Shown: piece by piece, positions 1 through 8,846 of the stretch
Position numbering within the stretch: the stretch's first letter is position 1
Layout of the letters: every line of letters begins with the position of its first letter
Source: Planctomycetaceae bacterium
GTDB taxonomy: Bacteria; Planctomycetota; Planctomycetia; Pirellulales; Pirellulaceae
NCBI GenBank assembly: GCA_024642205.1
Contig: JAHEBQ010000037.1
Span: 1-61,787 of the forward strand
Direction: 5' to 3'
DNA length: 61,787 nucleotides
Notes under the pieces: generated by a model
Told to the model about the DNA's origin: nothing
The model's database searches: none
The model's input: only the letters and a program-made list of their open reading frames with translations
Position numbers and translations under genes: made by a program

Positions 1-180
1 GTAACCTTGCTAAGTGTCAACTCTTCCAAAGCATCATATTGTGAAGGAAACCAGCGCATTGTAGACGGAAAAAACCAATTGACTCGCAACATTGTTACTT
101 GAGATTGACGAAGAAGTTGATATAGTGGGTTTTGATGAAGCCGACGATAAAGCTTGTCACAGAATCCCACTTATGATTTT

Positions 181-228
181 CCAATTCCCTCGAATTGGAA
201 GCTCCAGCCGAATGACAGGCCGGAGCTT
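181..228 (+). promoter_or_regulatory. Tandem hairpins in the leader of the BY-kinase gene
   Basis: Two inverted repeats lie back to back. A perfect 7-bp stem pairs 181-187 with 192-198. An 11-bp stem with one mismatch pairs 199-209 with 218-228. They end about 20 bases before the ribosome binding site (GGAGGA at 248-253) of the downstream gene, so they probably sit in its untranslated leader. No T-run follows, so a terminator is unlikely. Bases 1-180 show no other supported feature. Confidence 0.4.
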
Positions 229-260
229 ACACCATCGCTGCACCTTCGGAGGATTTATCC

Positions 261-2642
261 GTGGACTCGCTCCCTCAACATCCCGGTCAACCGTCGCCCT
301 TTTTATTCGCTTCGCCTGAACAGAGCACGGAATCCAGTTTTGACTTCTGGGGCGTTTTGAATCGCCGTAAGTGGTTGGTTTTTCTTGGACTGGTCAGCGG
401 CATTGCGCTTGGCGCACTGTACGACGCCCAATGCGAAACGGTGTACAAGAGCGAAGCTGCCGTCAAGATCGAGCCCAAGGATCCGCTCTATCTTCAGATG
501 TCTTCCGGCAGTCAATATATGTTGCCCGGAGCTGCCGACATGACGATTCGGCACGATCAGTTGATCGGCCAATACAACATCGTAAGCCGATGCATACTGG
601 AAAAAAAGCTAACGAATCTTGAGTCCTTCAAGGCTCTGAAAGAGGACGACATTGTTCCGGAAGTGATGAAAAATTTGAGCGTTACTCAAAACAAAGAGGA
701 AGATGTCCTGTACGAATTGGTATTTTACAGTTCTGATCCGGAAGATGCTGAAACGATCCTAAACAACTTGATCGATACCTACGAAACGGACCTGGAAGAG
801 CAATACAAGAACGAAACGGACAAGGTTTCCGGTTTGCTGAATTCCATCCATACTGAGTTTACAGACAACTATCAGAAGCTTCAGGGCCGCCTCGACGCAG
901 CGCATGAAGAAAATCAGGCGATCGTTGTATCCCTTGGTCAACTTACCATACATCAGGTCAAGGTCGGAGAACTCGAAAAGATTCTCCAGCACGATCAAAA
1001 CGAAATCCAGTTTCTCGCCAAAGATCTGGAACGCGCTCAAGCTGCATTGGCGGCCAGTCCCGAGGAAATCGAAAAAACCGTTTGGATTCTCAAGGAGCAG
1101 GGAAAAATCACGGATGACGGAACACGAACGGATGTTGGCAACCGGGATATTCAAATGGTCGAAGGCAAACTCCGGGAACTCCAAGGTGATTACCGACGCC
1201 TGGTTGGAACTTTTGGTCCGGGCCACAAGCAGGTGAAAATCCTGAAACAGGATATTGAAGAATGGGAAAAGTCTCTGGCGGAACTCGTCGCGGAAGGACA
1301 AATTGGACGACCACCTATTGTACCCGAAGAGGTTCTTCGTCGGTATGTTGATTCGTTGAACCAACAAATCTATGACTTGCAAGCGGCGATCGAAATCAAC
1401 CAGAAAGCCCTGATCGACCACTCCACGGAAGCTGCTCGAATTGCAAATGTCCAGCGCAAGATTGAAAACATCGAGTCACAGATGGAAGACGTTCGAGAGT
1501 TTCTTCGGATTGCCGAGAAGAAAATGATCGAAATCGACTCCGGTGACATGAATTCGCGTCAGGAAGGTTTCCGGTTCCAGAAACTTCAAAACGCCACCTA
1601 TGGTGAACCGGTTTGGCCAATTCTGTTCGTGATTCTCGGGATCGGTGGTCTACTTGGATCCGTCGCCGGATTTGGACTGGGTTGCCTTGTCGAATTGGCG
1701 GACAAGACATTCCACAATCCCGACGAGATCATGAAGCAACTGAGCTTTCCGTTGATCGGCCACATTCCTGTGATTGGTTCAAGCAAGCGGTACCTTGTTG
1801 AGAACTCACTGATTGATCCAATCATCTGCACCTACCATCGACCGAAGTCGCAGGTCTCGGAAGCCTTCCGGGCTGTCCGGACAGCACTCTACTTTAACAC
1901 TCAAGGTAAAAACCACTCCGTCATTCAGGTCACCAGCCCGACCCCTGGCGATGGTAAAACGACGCTCGCATCCAATTTGGCCGTTTCGATCGCACAATCC
2001 GGAAAACGCGTCCTGCTGGTGGATGCTGACATGCGTCGACCACGGCAGCACTCGACTTTTGGCATCACGGCCAAAGAGGGATTCGCCAGCGTTCTCAGTG
2101 GACAGTCCCAATGGCGTGACGTGATGTACGAATGTGAAGAGATCGAAGGTCTGACCGTAATGCCGTGTGGCGCCAAGCCCAACAATCCGGCAGAATTGAG
2201 CTCTTCGCCTCAAGTCAAAGTTTTGATCGAAGAGATGCGGGAAGAGTTTGATTTCGTCATTATTGACACGCCACCATTGTTGGCTGTGACCGATCCGTGC
2301 CCGATTGCGGCTCGTGTTGACGGTGTAGTCCTCTGTTTGCGTATCAAGAAGAACGTTCGCGTCAGTGCCGAACGAGCAGCAGAGATGCTTGCCAACCTCG
2401 GTGCCAAATGTATCGGCTTGGTTGTCAATGGTGTTGGTGCTCAATCCGGTTACGGTAGTCAGTACACGTATGGTGCCTACCGTGCAGGATACTCTTACAA
2501 CGGTTACGGCTATGGATATGGTTACGGAACCGGTGGAGGAAAGTATTACGACGACGACAAAAAGGGGCGTCAGGCGGCCATTGCTCCCAAGCATCTTGAA
2601 AGCCAAGCTTCGCAGTCGACGGAATACCCGCCTGTCTCCTGA
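261..2642 (+). CDS. Polysaccharide biosynthesis tyrosine autokinase (Wzc/CpsD-like BY-kinase)
   Basis: This is a 793-residue fusion of a polysaccharide co-polymerase (Wzz-type) and a bacterial tyrosine kinase. It would control chain length and export of an extracellular polysaccharide at the inner membrane. A first membrane segment lies near residues 38-56, followed by a long periplasmic coiled coil. A second segment lies near 450-480, and a cytosolic P-loop ATPase follows. The Walker A region is PTPGDGKTTL near 558-567, the A' motif DADMRRP starts near 588, and a Walker B motif FVIIDTPP lies near 664. The tail (about 730-770) is very rich in tyrosine and glycine and is the expected autophosphorylation cluster. 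The start is GTG, chosen because GGAGGA sits 7 bases upstream. No Wza or glycosyltransferase gene is adjacent, so it appears to be an orphan regulator. A hairpin terminator follows. Confidence 0.93.
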   Translation: MDSLPQHPGQPSPFLFASPEQSTESSFDFWGVLNRRKWLVFLGLVSGIALGALYDAQCETVYKSEAAVKIEPKDPLYLQMSSGSQYMLPGAADMTIRHDQLIGQYNIVSRCILEKKLTNLESFKALKEDDIVPEVMKNLSVTQNKEEDVLYELVFYSSDPEDAETILNNLIDTYETDLEEQYKNETDKVSGLLNSIHTEFTDNYQKLQGRLDAAHEENQAIVVSLGQLTIHQVKVGELEKILQHDQNEIQFLAKDLERAQAALAASPEEIEKTVWILKEQGKITDDGTRTDVGNRDIQMVEGKLRELQGDYRRLVGTFGPGHKQVKILKQDIEEWEKSLAELVAEGQIGRPPIVPEEVLRRYVDSLNQQIYDLQAAIEINQKALIDHSTEAARIANVQRKIENIESQMEDVREFLRIAEKKMIEIDSGDMNSRQEGFRFQKLQNATYGEPVWPILFVILGIGGLLGSVAGFGLGCLVELADKTFHNPDEIMKQLSFPLIGHIPVIGSSKRYLVENSLIDPIICTYHRPKSQVSEAFRAVRTALYFNTQGKNHSVIQVTSPTPGDGKTTLASNLAVSIAQSGKRVLLVDADMRRPRQHSTFGITAKEGFASVLSGQSQWRDVMYECEEIEGLTVMPCGAKPNNPAELSSSPQVKVLIEEMREEFDFVIIDTPPLLAVTDPCPIAARVDGVVLCLRIKKNVRVSAERAAEMLANLGAKCIGLVVNGVGAQSGYGSQYTYGAYRAGYSYNGYGYGYGYGTGGGKYYDDDKKGRQAAIAPKHLESQASQSTEYPPVS

Positions 2643-2666
2643 ACGGCGAAATACATGATTTATCGC

Positions 2667-2700
2667 AAGGCGACTCAATTATTTGAGTCGCCTTTTTTTG
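2667..2700 (+). terminator. Rho-independent terminator after the BY-kinase gene
   Basis: A perfect 11-bp stem (2668-2678 with 2683-2693) has a 4-base loop and runs directly into seven T residues. It lies 25 bases after the stop codon of the kinase gene, on the same strand. Confidence 0.9.
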
Positions 2701-2839
2701 TGCTTTCAGATGGCTAAACCCGTTAGCTCCCAAGGCCGCATGTTCAATGCTAGCGGTTTTCCAGCTGGTCTGTCTTGTTCCATTTGCGTTTGCTACAGTC
2801 CCCGAAATAACGCCTCGAAATCCACGCAAGAAGAGAAAA

Positions 2840-3628
2840 ATGCCGTTCAAAGCAAAATTCGACGGACAGGGTTGGATTGCCAGAATGCTGCTCCTCGTAT
2901 GGTTGACCATCATCAGCGGAGTATTGACAGGTTGTGCCGAAGGGCCGTTATGGCGTACAGGTAAATATTCCCCATGGGCCAGTAACCAATGGGCCGAAGA
3001 AGAACGAATCGCAGACACCTTGTTCGTTAGAAAACGACGAATGACGGAATCGGTCGATTTGGCTATCAACGCCCCACTTGAAGATCAACAACGAGTCGCC
3101 AAGGAATTAGCGGAGATTCTTCATCGTGATCCCATAACCCTGCTTCGGCTTCACGCTGTCAAGTTGCTGGGAGAACTCAATTGCCCGGCAGCAATTCAGG
3201 CCCTGGACGAGGCCTCCCATGATCGTACCTCGGACATCCGGATCGCTGCCATCAAAGCGTGGGGCAAAATGCCAGCCGACGCTGCGATCCCACACCTCCA
3301 GGAAATGATCGGTAGCGACACCAACACAGATGTCCGCCTGGCGGCCACGAGGGCACTTGGCAACTTTTCTGGCCAAAAAGCCGTCGCCGCGATTTCGCTG
3401 GCACTCGACGACCGCGACCCGGCACTTCAGCTTCGAGCAGCCGAATCACTCGAGAAAGTAACGGGCGAACCTCTCGGTCGAAATATCAGCGAATGGAAGA
3501 AGTATGTTGAAAATGTCATTCCTGACCTTTCGAAATCTTCGGCAAACAAAGATATTCCGACAAGCAACATGAGCGGAAAAGAACGCCCCAGCGTTGCCGA
3601 GCGGGAAGTCGATTCTATCTTTCGCTAA
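2840..3628 (+). CDS. HEAT-repeat lipoprotein
   Basis: This is a 262-residue protein whose N-terminal hydrophobic segment ends in a lipobox (LTGC, Cys32), so it should be an exported lipoprotein. The ATG at 2840 was chosen over an in-frame upstream codon at 2747 because it gives a proper lipoprotein signal and has an AAGAAGAGA ribosome binding stretch. Residues about 90-215 form successive helical pairs with the A-A-x-x-L-G pattern of HEAT/PBS-lyase repeats, for example around LLRLHAVKLLGEL and VRLAATRALGNF. Such repeats bind proteins, so a scaffold role at the envelope is likely. No enzymatic motif is visible. The preceding terminator makes this an independent transcript. Confidence 0.75.
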   Translation: MPFKAKFDGQGWIARMLLLVWLTIISGVLTGCAEGPLWRTGKYSPWASNQWAEEERIADTLFVRKRRMTESVDLAINAPLEDQQRVAKELAEILHRDPITLLRLHAVKLLGELNCPAAIQALDEASHDRTSDIRIAAIKAWGKMPADAAIPHLQEMIGSDTNTDVRLAATRALGNFSGQKAVAAISLALDDRDPALQLRAAESLEKVTGEPLGRNISEWKKYVENVIPDLSKSSANKDIPTSNMSGKERPSVAEREVDSIFR

Positions 3629-3863
3629 ACAGATTCGAATGAACCTGACGATCGGCGTTCGTTCTTTCCACCAACCAGTCGATTGACTGACGGACGCAAC
3701 GAAGTGCACGCTTGAAGTCACGTAGCACTTTGGAATTACCATGCTTGTCACCTTTCACTCTTCACCTTAAATTTAGGTAGGTTTGATATTCTTGGTCGCC
3801 GTGTCCGATAATTAGGAAATCGCTCGAATGTTTGTTTCCGCGTTGCCCGAAAGTCATTAATTG

Positions 3864-4802
3864 ATGATTCCACCCAGGAACAAGAAGGCGTTTTTTTCGT
3901 TCGTCGAGGCTGGCATCAAGCTGGTTAAAGCTTCCGACGCCGACGCCTTATTGGTGCTCCTGGAAAAGGCCATCGACTGGAACCGACTCAAGAATAAAAC
4001 CTCGAACCATGTCCTGGTTATCGCGACCCACGACGAAGCGATTCACTTGGCGGCGACGGAGGCACAAATTCATTCCATTTTTTTGGAAATCCCCGAAGCT
4101 TCCGTTCAAAACCAGCTGACACAAGCGGTCCTCAGCAGCGTTGCCGCGGAGTTTCTGAAACCGGGTTCTACGGTCGTCGCGATTTACAGCGGTTTTGATA
4201 CCGAGGACATTGACACGATTTCCGTCCTGAAATTGACCGAACGCCTGGGCCGGCTGACCGCGCGCGATTTGCGGAAACTCGAAACCAAAGTGCCGCTCGA
4301 TACGCTTAAGACCGTTGTGGACCTCGCTGTCGCCATTGGTCGAGAAGGTCGCGAAGGCAAAGCCGTCGGAACGATGTTTGTCGTCGGCGATCACCGAACC
4401 GTTTTGGACCAAAGCCGGTCCGGTGGATTTGATTTGGTGAAAGGCTATACACGCAAGGAACGAAATATCTTTGATAACAAAGTTCGAGAAGGAATTAAGG
4501 AAATCGCCCAACTCGACGGCATGTTCGTCATTTCCGCCGACGGAACGGTCGAAGGCAGCTCCCGAATCATCGATACCTCGCCTGTCGAAATCACGATGAC
4601 CAAGGGGCTTGGCGCTCGTCACTTTTCTGGTGCAGCAATCAGCAAGAACACCAAGGCAATCGCTGTCGTTGTCAGCCAATCCAGCGGTACGGTTCGAATC
4701 TTTCAAAATGGCGAAGTTGTATTGCGAATTGAGCCCCTTCAACGTGCGATGAAGTGGAAAGACCTCGACAGCGAAAACCCCAATCTCGAACAACGCACTT
4801 GA
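3864..4802 (+). CDS. Diadenylate cyclase, DacZ/CdaZ type (DisA_N domain)
   Basis: This 312-residue soluble protein should condense two ATP molecules into cyclic di-AMP. The C-terminal half carries the DAC/DisA_N domain: FVVGDHRTVLD near 173, GYTRKERNIFD near 194, the first active-site motif at about 218 (Asp-Gly-Met rather than the usual Asp-Gly-Ala), and GLGARH with Arg252-His253. The stretch VVVSQSSGTVRIF is also typical. The N-terminal half, with KPGSTVVAIYSGF, resembles the pyruvate-kinase-C-like domain that precedes the DAC domain in the archaeal DacZ class, unlike DisA or the membrane enzyme CdaA. The ATG at 3864 is preferred over TTG at 3861. It converges on the epimerase gene with a gap of 26 bases. 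No c-di-AMP phosphodiesterase is in the window. Confidence 0.85.
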   Translation: MIPPRNKKAFFSFVEAGIKLVKASDADALLVLLEKAIDWNRLKNKTSNHVLVIATHDEAIHLAATEAQIHSIFLEIPEASVQNQLTQAVLSSVAAEFLKPGSTVVAIYSGFDTEDIDTISVLKLTERLGRLTARDLRKLETKVPLDTLKTVVDLAVAIGREGREGKAVGTMFVVGDHRTVLDQSRSGGFDLVKGYTRKERNIFDNKVREGIKEIAQLDGMFVISADGTVEGSSRIIDTSPVEITMTKGLGARHFSGAAISKNTKAIAVVVSQSSGTVRIFQNGEVVLRIEPLQRAMKWKDLDSENPNLEQRT

Positions 4803-4828
4803 GATTGCCAACCCGGCAAACCGGAACC

Positions 4829-5614
4829 TCAATTTCCACGATCGTTGCGACGCCGCCACCTTCCTTCGCCAAAGATCTCATTCGGCGCACCAATCCCGGC
4901 CACGTGTACCGATCCCGTAAACTCCTTTGATGCCTTATTTTCGAACCCGGCCTTGCGGTCGATCAGCGTGCAAGTCAAGTCGGCACGAAACGTCGTGCTG
5001 GCCGGTTCACCAGTATCGCAATCCAGGCCCGTCGGAATATCGACAGCAAAACGTCGAACTTCCATCCGATTGGCAACCTGGATCGCTCTCGCCATCATCG
5101 CCTTGGGTTCGCCGCTGGCTCCTGTGCCAAGTAATGCGTCCACAACCCATGAAGTCGCAAGTCGCCCTACTTTTGCAAACAACTCCTGGATTTTTGCATC
5201 GCTCCAAACGGCATCAAGCTCGACCACCGACATTCGTAACCGCGATAGTGCTTTGAGATTAAGTCCCGCGTCACCCCCGTAGGCTTCCGCTTTTCGAAAC
5301 AACACGACTTTGATTTTCACTCCCGCGATATACAAATGTCGTGCGATTACAAAACCATCGCCTCCATTGTTGCCGGGACCACACAATACGATGACCGCCT
5401 GTGGCGATGTTGGCCCCTGTCCGATGAGCGTCTCAGCACAGGTACGACCGGCATTCTCCATCAAAACGAGGCTTGGGATGCAGTATTTCCTGATTGCGTT
5501 TTCATCGGCTTTGCGACTTTCCTCACGGGTTAACAACTGCTTCTCCTTTGGCTTTTCGACTTTGATCAAGATCTTACCGGACCCTGGCGCTTTACAGACA
5601 ATCCAATTGCCCAT
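4829..5614 (-). CDS. nnrE: NAD(P)H-hydrate epimerase (YjeF_N domain)
   Basis: This metabolite-repair enzyme interconverts the R and S epimers of hydrated NAD(P)H. The protein is about 261 residues and contains only the YjeF N-terminal domain. The signature GPGNNGGDGFVIARHL begins near residue 80, followed by DALLGTGASG and VDIPTGLDCDTG. The ADP-dependent dehydratase domain (NnrD), often fused behind it, is absent, so that partner must be encoded elsewhere. The start is uncertain: ATG at 5614 and GTG at 5647 are both possible, and neither has a good ribosome binding site. It diverges from the zinc-ribbon gene at 5684. Confidence 0.88.
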   Translation of the reverse strand: MGNWIVCKAPGSGKILIKVEKPKEKQLLTREESRKADENAIRKYCIPSLVLMENAGRTCAETLIGQGPTSPQAVIVLCGPGNNGGDGFVIARHLYIAGVKIKVVLFRKAEAYGGDAGLNLKALSRLRMSVVELDAVWSDAKIQELFAKVGRLATSWVVDALLGTGASGEPKAMMARAIQVANRMEVRRFAVDIPTGLDCDTGEPASTTFRADLTCTLIDRKAGFENKASKEFTGSVHVAGIGAPNEIFGEGRWRRRNDRGN

Positions 5615-5683
5615 TCGATGAACGAAGATACAATACCTCCACTGCACAACCTAGTATTTTGCCCGAGTCGTCTCGAGGAAGAC

Positions 5684-5899
5684 ATGCCGATTTACGAATT
5701 CGTCTGCTCAAATTGCAAATCAGAACTGGAATTGCTCGTTCGTTCTGATGAAAAACCGAGGTGCCCCAACTGCAATGATTCCAGGCTGGAGAAACAGCTA
5801 AGCGTCATCTCAACGCCTACCGATTCCGGGAAAAGTCAACCAGCCGCTGTCAATTGCCTGCAACCCAGGTGCTGCGGCGGCGGATGCCAACCAGGCTAA
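5684..5899 (+). CDS. FmdB-family zinc ribbon protein
   Basis: This is a 71-residue protein with two CxxC knuckles (CSNC near residue 9 and CPNC near 28), which is the FmdB/CxxC_CxxC_SSSS putative regulatory protein pattern. A cysteine- and glycine-rich tail (CCGGGC) follows, as in many members. It should bind one zinc ion; its target is unknown. The ATG at 5684 is chosen because GAGGAAG lies just upstream and because the family begins with MPIYEF-like sequence. A longer frame starting at 5618 is possible but adds residues outside the family. Confidence 0.8.
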   Translation: MPIYEFVCSNCKSELELLVRSDEKPRCPNCNDSRLEKQLSVISTPTDSGKSQPAAVNCLQPRCCGGGCQPG

Positions 5900-6049
5900 C
5901 GACCCGGTGAGCAATTCAGTGTCATGGAGTTCTTCAAAAAGGGAACCGCTGGCCCCGTCCATGGCAAAGAAACCGAACGACGCCTGCTGACCGACTTGCC
6001 GATTCATCCAAGGTTATTGACCGGCAAGCCCGCTGTTGATTCTCGTCGA

Positions 6050-7141
6050 CTATGGTTTCTTTCCATGGAAGAAAAACCCGAGACTTCGGCGAAGCTCGTC
6101 CGGAAGTTCTGGCAAATCCGCGCGGGGAATCAGGAAGGTCGAAAGTTTGAACAAGTCCAGGAACACCCTGTTCTGCTGGGTTGTTGCGCTCAAGTAGTCA
6201 TGTCCGGATGATCCACCGGTTCCGATTTTGGTCCCCAGCATCCGCTGAACCATCATCGCATGCCTTTGTCGCCAATTCGTGAACAGTTCGTCAATATCCA
6301 GCAACAAGGTCAAATAACGAAAAGGTGAGTAAAGCATCGGCTCATCGCGAAACAGGTTGATAAACAACGCCGACAGAAACCCACCATGCGAAAGCCGAAA
6401 TTCACCGGCTTTGCGCAACTCTTCAAACTTGGTCCTGTCCAGCAATGACTCAAATCGCGTCCGCGTCATCAGCAAGTCGTTGAGCTGAAACTGCTTTTCG
6501 CGATCAGTCAACGTGGGATTGCTCTTGATGATCTGCGTATCGGAATCAAGCATCTTGTTGACCGCCAGATCGTATTCCTTCCAAAATTCAAATTCGTGGA
6601 ATTCCAAAAACGGCATGCGCTCAAGCCAGCGGTCCGTGAGTTCCAGCAGACTCGGCTTCCGCTCCAGCTCGTTCAAGAACTGCAGATCGGCTGACGATAA
6701 TCGCGAATGAAAAAACTCCTTGTCCGCGTTGATCCGGTAATCGCGTTTGATGCCGAGCAGAATCTCGATTTGCTTGAACTGCACGCTTTGAAAACCCGAC
6801 GCCGGAACCAGGTAATCCCGAAATTCCATGAAATCGAGCGGGGTCATCGTTTCAATGATATCGATCTGCTGGATCAGGACGTATTGGATCGACTTGATTC
6901 GGGCCAGCCGATGAATCACCTGACCCATTTTCTTGTCTTCCAGGATTGGATCGCCGAACACGTCGAGAATGGACTGAAGTTCAAACAGGATCTGCTTGAA
7001 CCACAATTCGTAGGCCTGGTGCGTGATGATGAACAACATTTCATCGTGGGCCGGATGGCCATGTTTCTCGCTTTCCAGTTCCTGCGCACCGGTTATTTTG
7101 TCCAGTTGCAGATAATCGCTGTAATAGATTCCGGAGGTCAT
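6050..7141 (-). CDS. kynA: Tryptophan 2,3-dioxygenase
   Basis: This heme enzyme opens the indole ring of L-tryptophan with O2 to give N-formylkynurenine, the first step of the kynurenine pathway. The 363-residue protein matches the family along its whole length. It has THQAYELWFKQ with the distal His41, FRDYL near residue 107 (the substrate-carboxylate arginine), RQRHAMMVQRMLG near 290 with the proximal heme histidine, and the GTGGSSGHDYL loop near 309. The other kynurenine genes lie 30 kb away (36988-40688), so the pathway is split within this window. The 150 bases between the zinc-ribbon stop and this stop codon hold nothing obvious. Confidence 0.97.
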   Translation of the reverse strand: MTSGIYYSDYLQLDKITGAQELESEKHGHPAHDEMLFIITHQAYELWFKQILFELQSILDVFGDPILEDKKMGQVIHRLARIKSIQYVLIQQIDIIETMTPLDFMEFRDYLVPASGFQSVQFKQIEILLGIKRDYRINADKEFFHSRLSSADLQFLNELERKPSLLELTDRWLERMPFLEFHEFEFWKEYDLAVNKMLDSDTQIIKSNPTLTDREKQFQLNDLLMTRTRFESLLDRTKFEELRKAGEFRLSHGGFLSALFINLFRDEPMLYSPFRYLTLLLDIDELFTNWRQRHAMMVQRMLGTKIGTGGSSGHDYLSATTQQNRVFLDLFKLSTFLIPRADLPELPDELRRSLGFFFHGKKP

Positions 7142-7496
7142 GATTGAATGGGCGGCCGGTTAAAGGAAAAATCTGAATGGCAAGATCGAGTTTGAATCCA
7201 GCCAGCATCTTAGTTTGCCGTCTGGATAAAAGTAATAGGATCAGGCACATTCGAGTCCGTTTCAGCACGTGTTTCAACGACTGATGACAACGACCCGGTG
7301 CCTCCAATGCCGAATGCTGTGCGAATTCAAGTTCCCGCTTGATGTTCAGTGCCTTGCGTGCGACACCACTGAATGTGGTACATTGAATACCAAATCAGCG
7401 TTACGGCTTGGTTTGCAATCAAGGTCGGGTCTGCCTGTTAACCTGGCTTGGTGGGGGTTAAAGCGATAATGAAATAGCAGCATCGGGAACCGACAA
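7142..7496. other. Divergent intergenic region between kynA and the aminotransferase
   Basis: The 355 bases hold no convincing reading frame. A 13-base palindrome with arms AATGT/ACATT lies at 7372-7384, about 110 bases upstream of the aminotransferase start, and could be an operator. Promoters for the two divergent genes presumably lie here, but no clear -35/-10 pair was recognised. Confidence 0.4.
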
Positions 7497-8846
7497 ATGA
7501 GTATCGACGCGACAAATCAAATTCAGATCGTGAACGATTGCCTGGACTTTACTTTGTTTTCGTGGTCCCAACAGGGAGGACTCAATCCGATAAACGCCCA
7601 TCGGGCCGAAGGAGTCTATATTTACGACCGCGGAGGAAAACGCTACCTTGATTTTTCGTCTCAATTGATGAACGTCAATGTCGGGCATGGTCGGACCAAA
7701 ATCCAGGCCGCGGTTGCCAAACAGATGGATGAGCTAAGCTATGTCTATCCGGGAATGGCGACCGAGGCCCGAGCCAAACTTGGCAAGAAACTGGCCGAAA
7801 TCGCGCCGGGTAAACTAAGCAAGACTTTCTTCACTTTGGGCGGCGCAGAAGCCGTGGAGAATTCGATCAAGCTGGCCCGCGCAGTAACTGGACGTCCAAA
7901 AATCGTTTCTCTGTATCGTTCCTATCACGGAGCAACCTACGGAGCGATGTCCGCCGGCGGTGACCCCAGGCGTTTCGGAATGGACAGCCAACCGGTCCCC
8001 AATCACGTGCATGTTGAAAACCCGTATTTTTATCGATGCCCCTGGAACAGCAAAACTGCCCTGGAATGTGGTGAGCACGCCGCTGCGGCACTCGAACGTG
8101 TTATCCAATTCGAAAACCCGGCCAGTGTTGCTGCTGTCTTGATGGAAGGCGAGAATGGCTCCTCTGGCTGTATCAAATATCCGGCTAATTACTGGCAGCT
8201 TGTTCGTGAAATCTGCGATCGGTACGGAGTTCTGTTGATCGACGATGAAGTCATGAGTGGATTTGGACGTACCGGGAAAATGTTTGCCGTCGAAAACCAT
8301 GGCGTCCAGCCCGATATGATGTGCGTCGCAAAGGGGCTGACCTCCGGCTATCTTCCCCTGGGAGGACTCATCGTCACCGACGAGATTGCCAGCCAATTTG
8401 ACGACCGTGTGCTACCCCTCGGCCTTACCTATTCGGCTCATCCGGTCTGCTGCGCCGCCGCGCTGGCGACAATCGAAATCTACGAAGAAGAAGGCCTGGC
8501 CGGCAATGCAGCTGAAATGGGAGCGTATCTTGAATCACGTATGGAGGGGATGAAACAAAGGCACCCGTCGATCGGAGATTTTCGCAATACCGGACTGCTG
8601 GGTTGCCTCGAACTTGTCAAGAATCGCGAGTCAAAGGAACCTGTGACGCCATGGAATGCCAAGCCGGATGAGATGGTGGCGACCAGTCGGATGGCAGCCA
8701 GGATTCGCGAACTTGGCATGTTTACGTTCGTGCGATGGAACTGGATTTTCGTGGCACCGCCATTGAACATAACGGAAGCCGAAATCGATGAAGGTTTGGA
8801 AATCATCTCGCAGGCAGTCGCGATTGCGGATGAGTATTGCTACTAG
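7497..8846 (+). CDS. Class III PLP aminotransferase, probably beta-alanine:pyruvate type
   Basis: This is a 449-residue fold-type I PLP enzyme of the omega-amino acid aminotransferase group. Visible features are FFTLGGAEAVENSIKLAR (cofactor phosphate-binding region, near residue 110), SYHGATYGAMSAGGD, LLIDDEVMSGFGRTG near 246, and the PLP lysine in AKGLTSGYLPLGG (Lys279). It sits at the head of a pyrimidine-degradation cluster with dihydropyrimidinase and beta-ureidopropionase. From that context it probably transaminates beta-alanine (or beta-aminoisobutyrate) to malonate semialdehyde, the substrate of the dehydrogenase at 14893. Taurine or other omega-amines cannot be excluded from sequence alone. 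Its last 10 bases overlap the following frame. Confidence 0.88.
   Translation: MSIDATNQIQIVNDCLDFTLFSWSQQGGLNPINAHRAEGVYIYDRGGKRYLDFSSQLMNVNVGHGRTKIQAAVAKQMDELSYVYPGMATEARAKLGKKLAEIAPGKLSKTFFTLGGAEAVENSIKLARAVTGRPKIVSLYRSYHGATYGAMSAGGDPRRFGMDSQPVPNHVHVENPYFYRCPWNSKTALECGEHAAAALERVIQFENPASVAAVLMEGENGSSGCIKYPANYWQLVREICDRYGVLLIDDEVMSGFGRTGKMFAVENHGVQPDMMCVAKGLTSGYLPLGGLIVTDEIASQFDDRVLPLGLTYSAHPVCCAAALATIEIYEEEGLAGNAAEMGAYLESRMEGMKQRHPSIGDFRNTGLLGCLELVKNRESKEPVTPWNAKPDEMVATSRMAARIRELGMFTFVRWNWIFVAPPLNITEAEIDEGLEIISQAVAIADEYCY

Noticed and set aside
3948..4859. A 303-residue minus-strand frame opposite the diadenylate cyclase
   Set aside because: Antisense shadow; the plus-strand protein carries the DAC motifs, and the minus-strand frame overlaps the epimerase gene in another frame.
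7815..8396. A 193-residue minus-strand frame within the aminotransferase gene
   Set aside because: Shadow of the real gene; the plus-strand protein has all PLP motifs.
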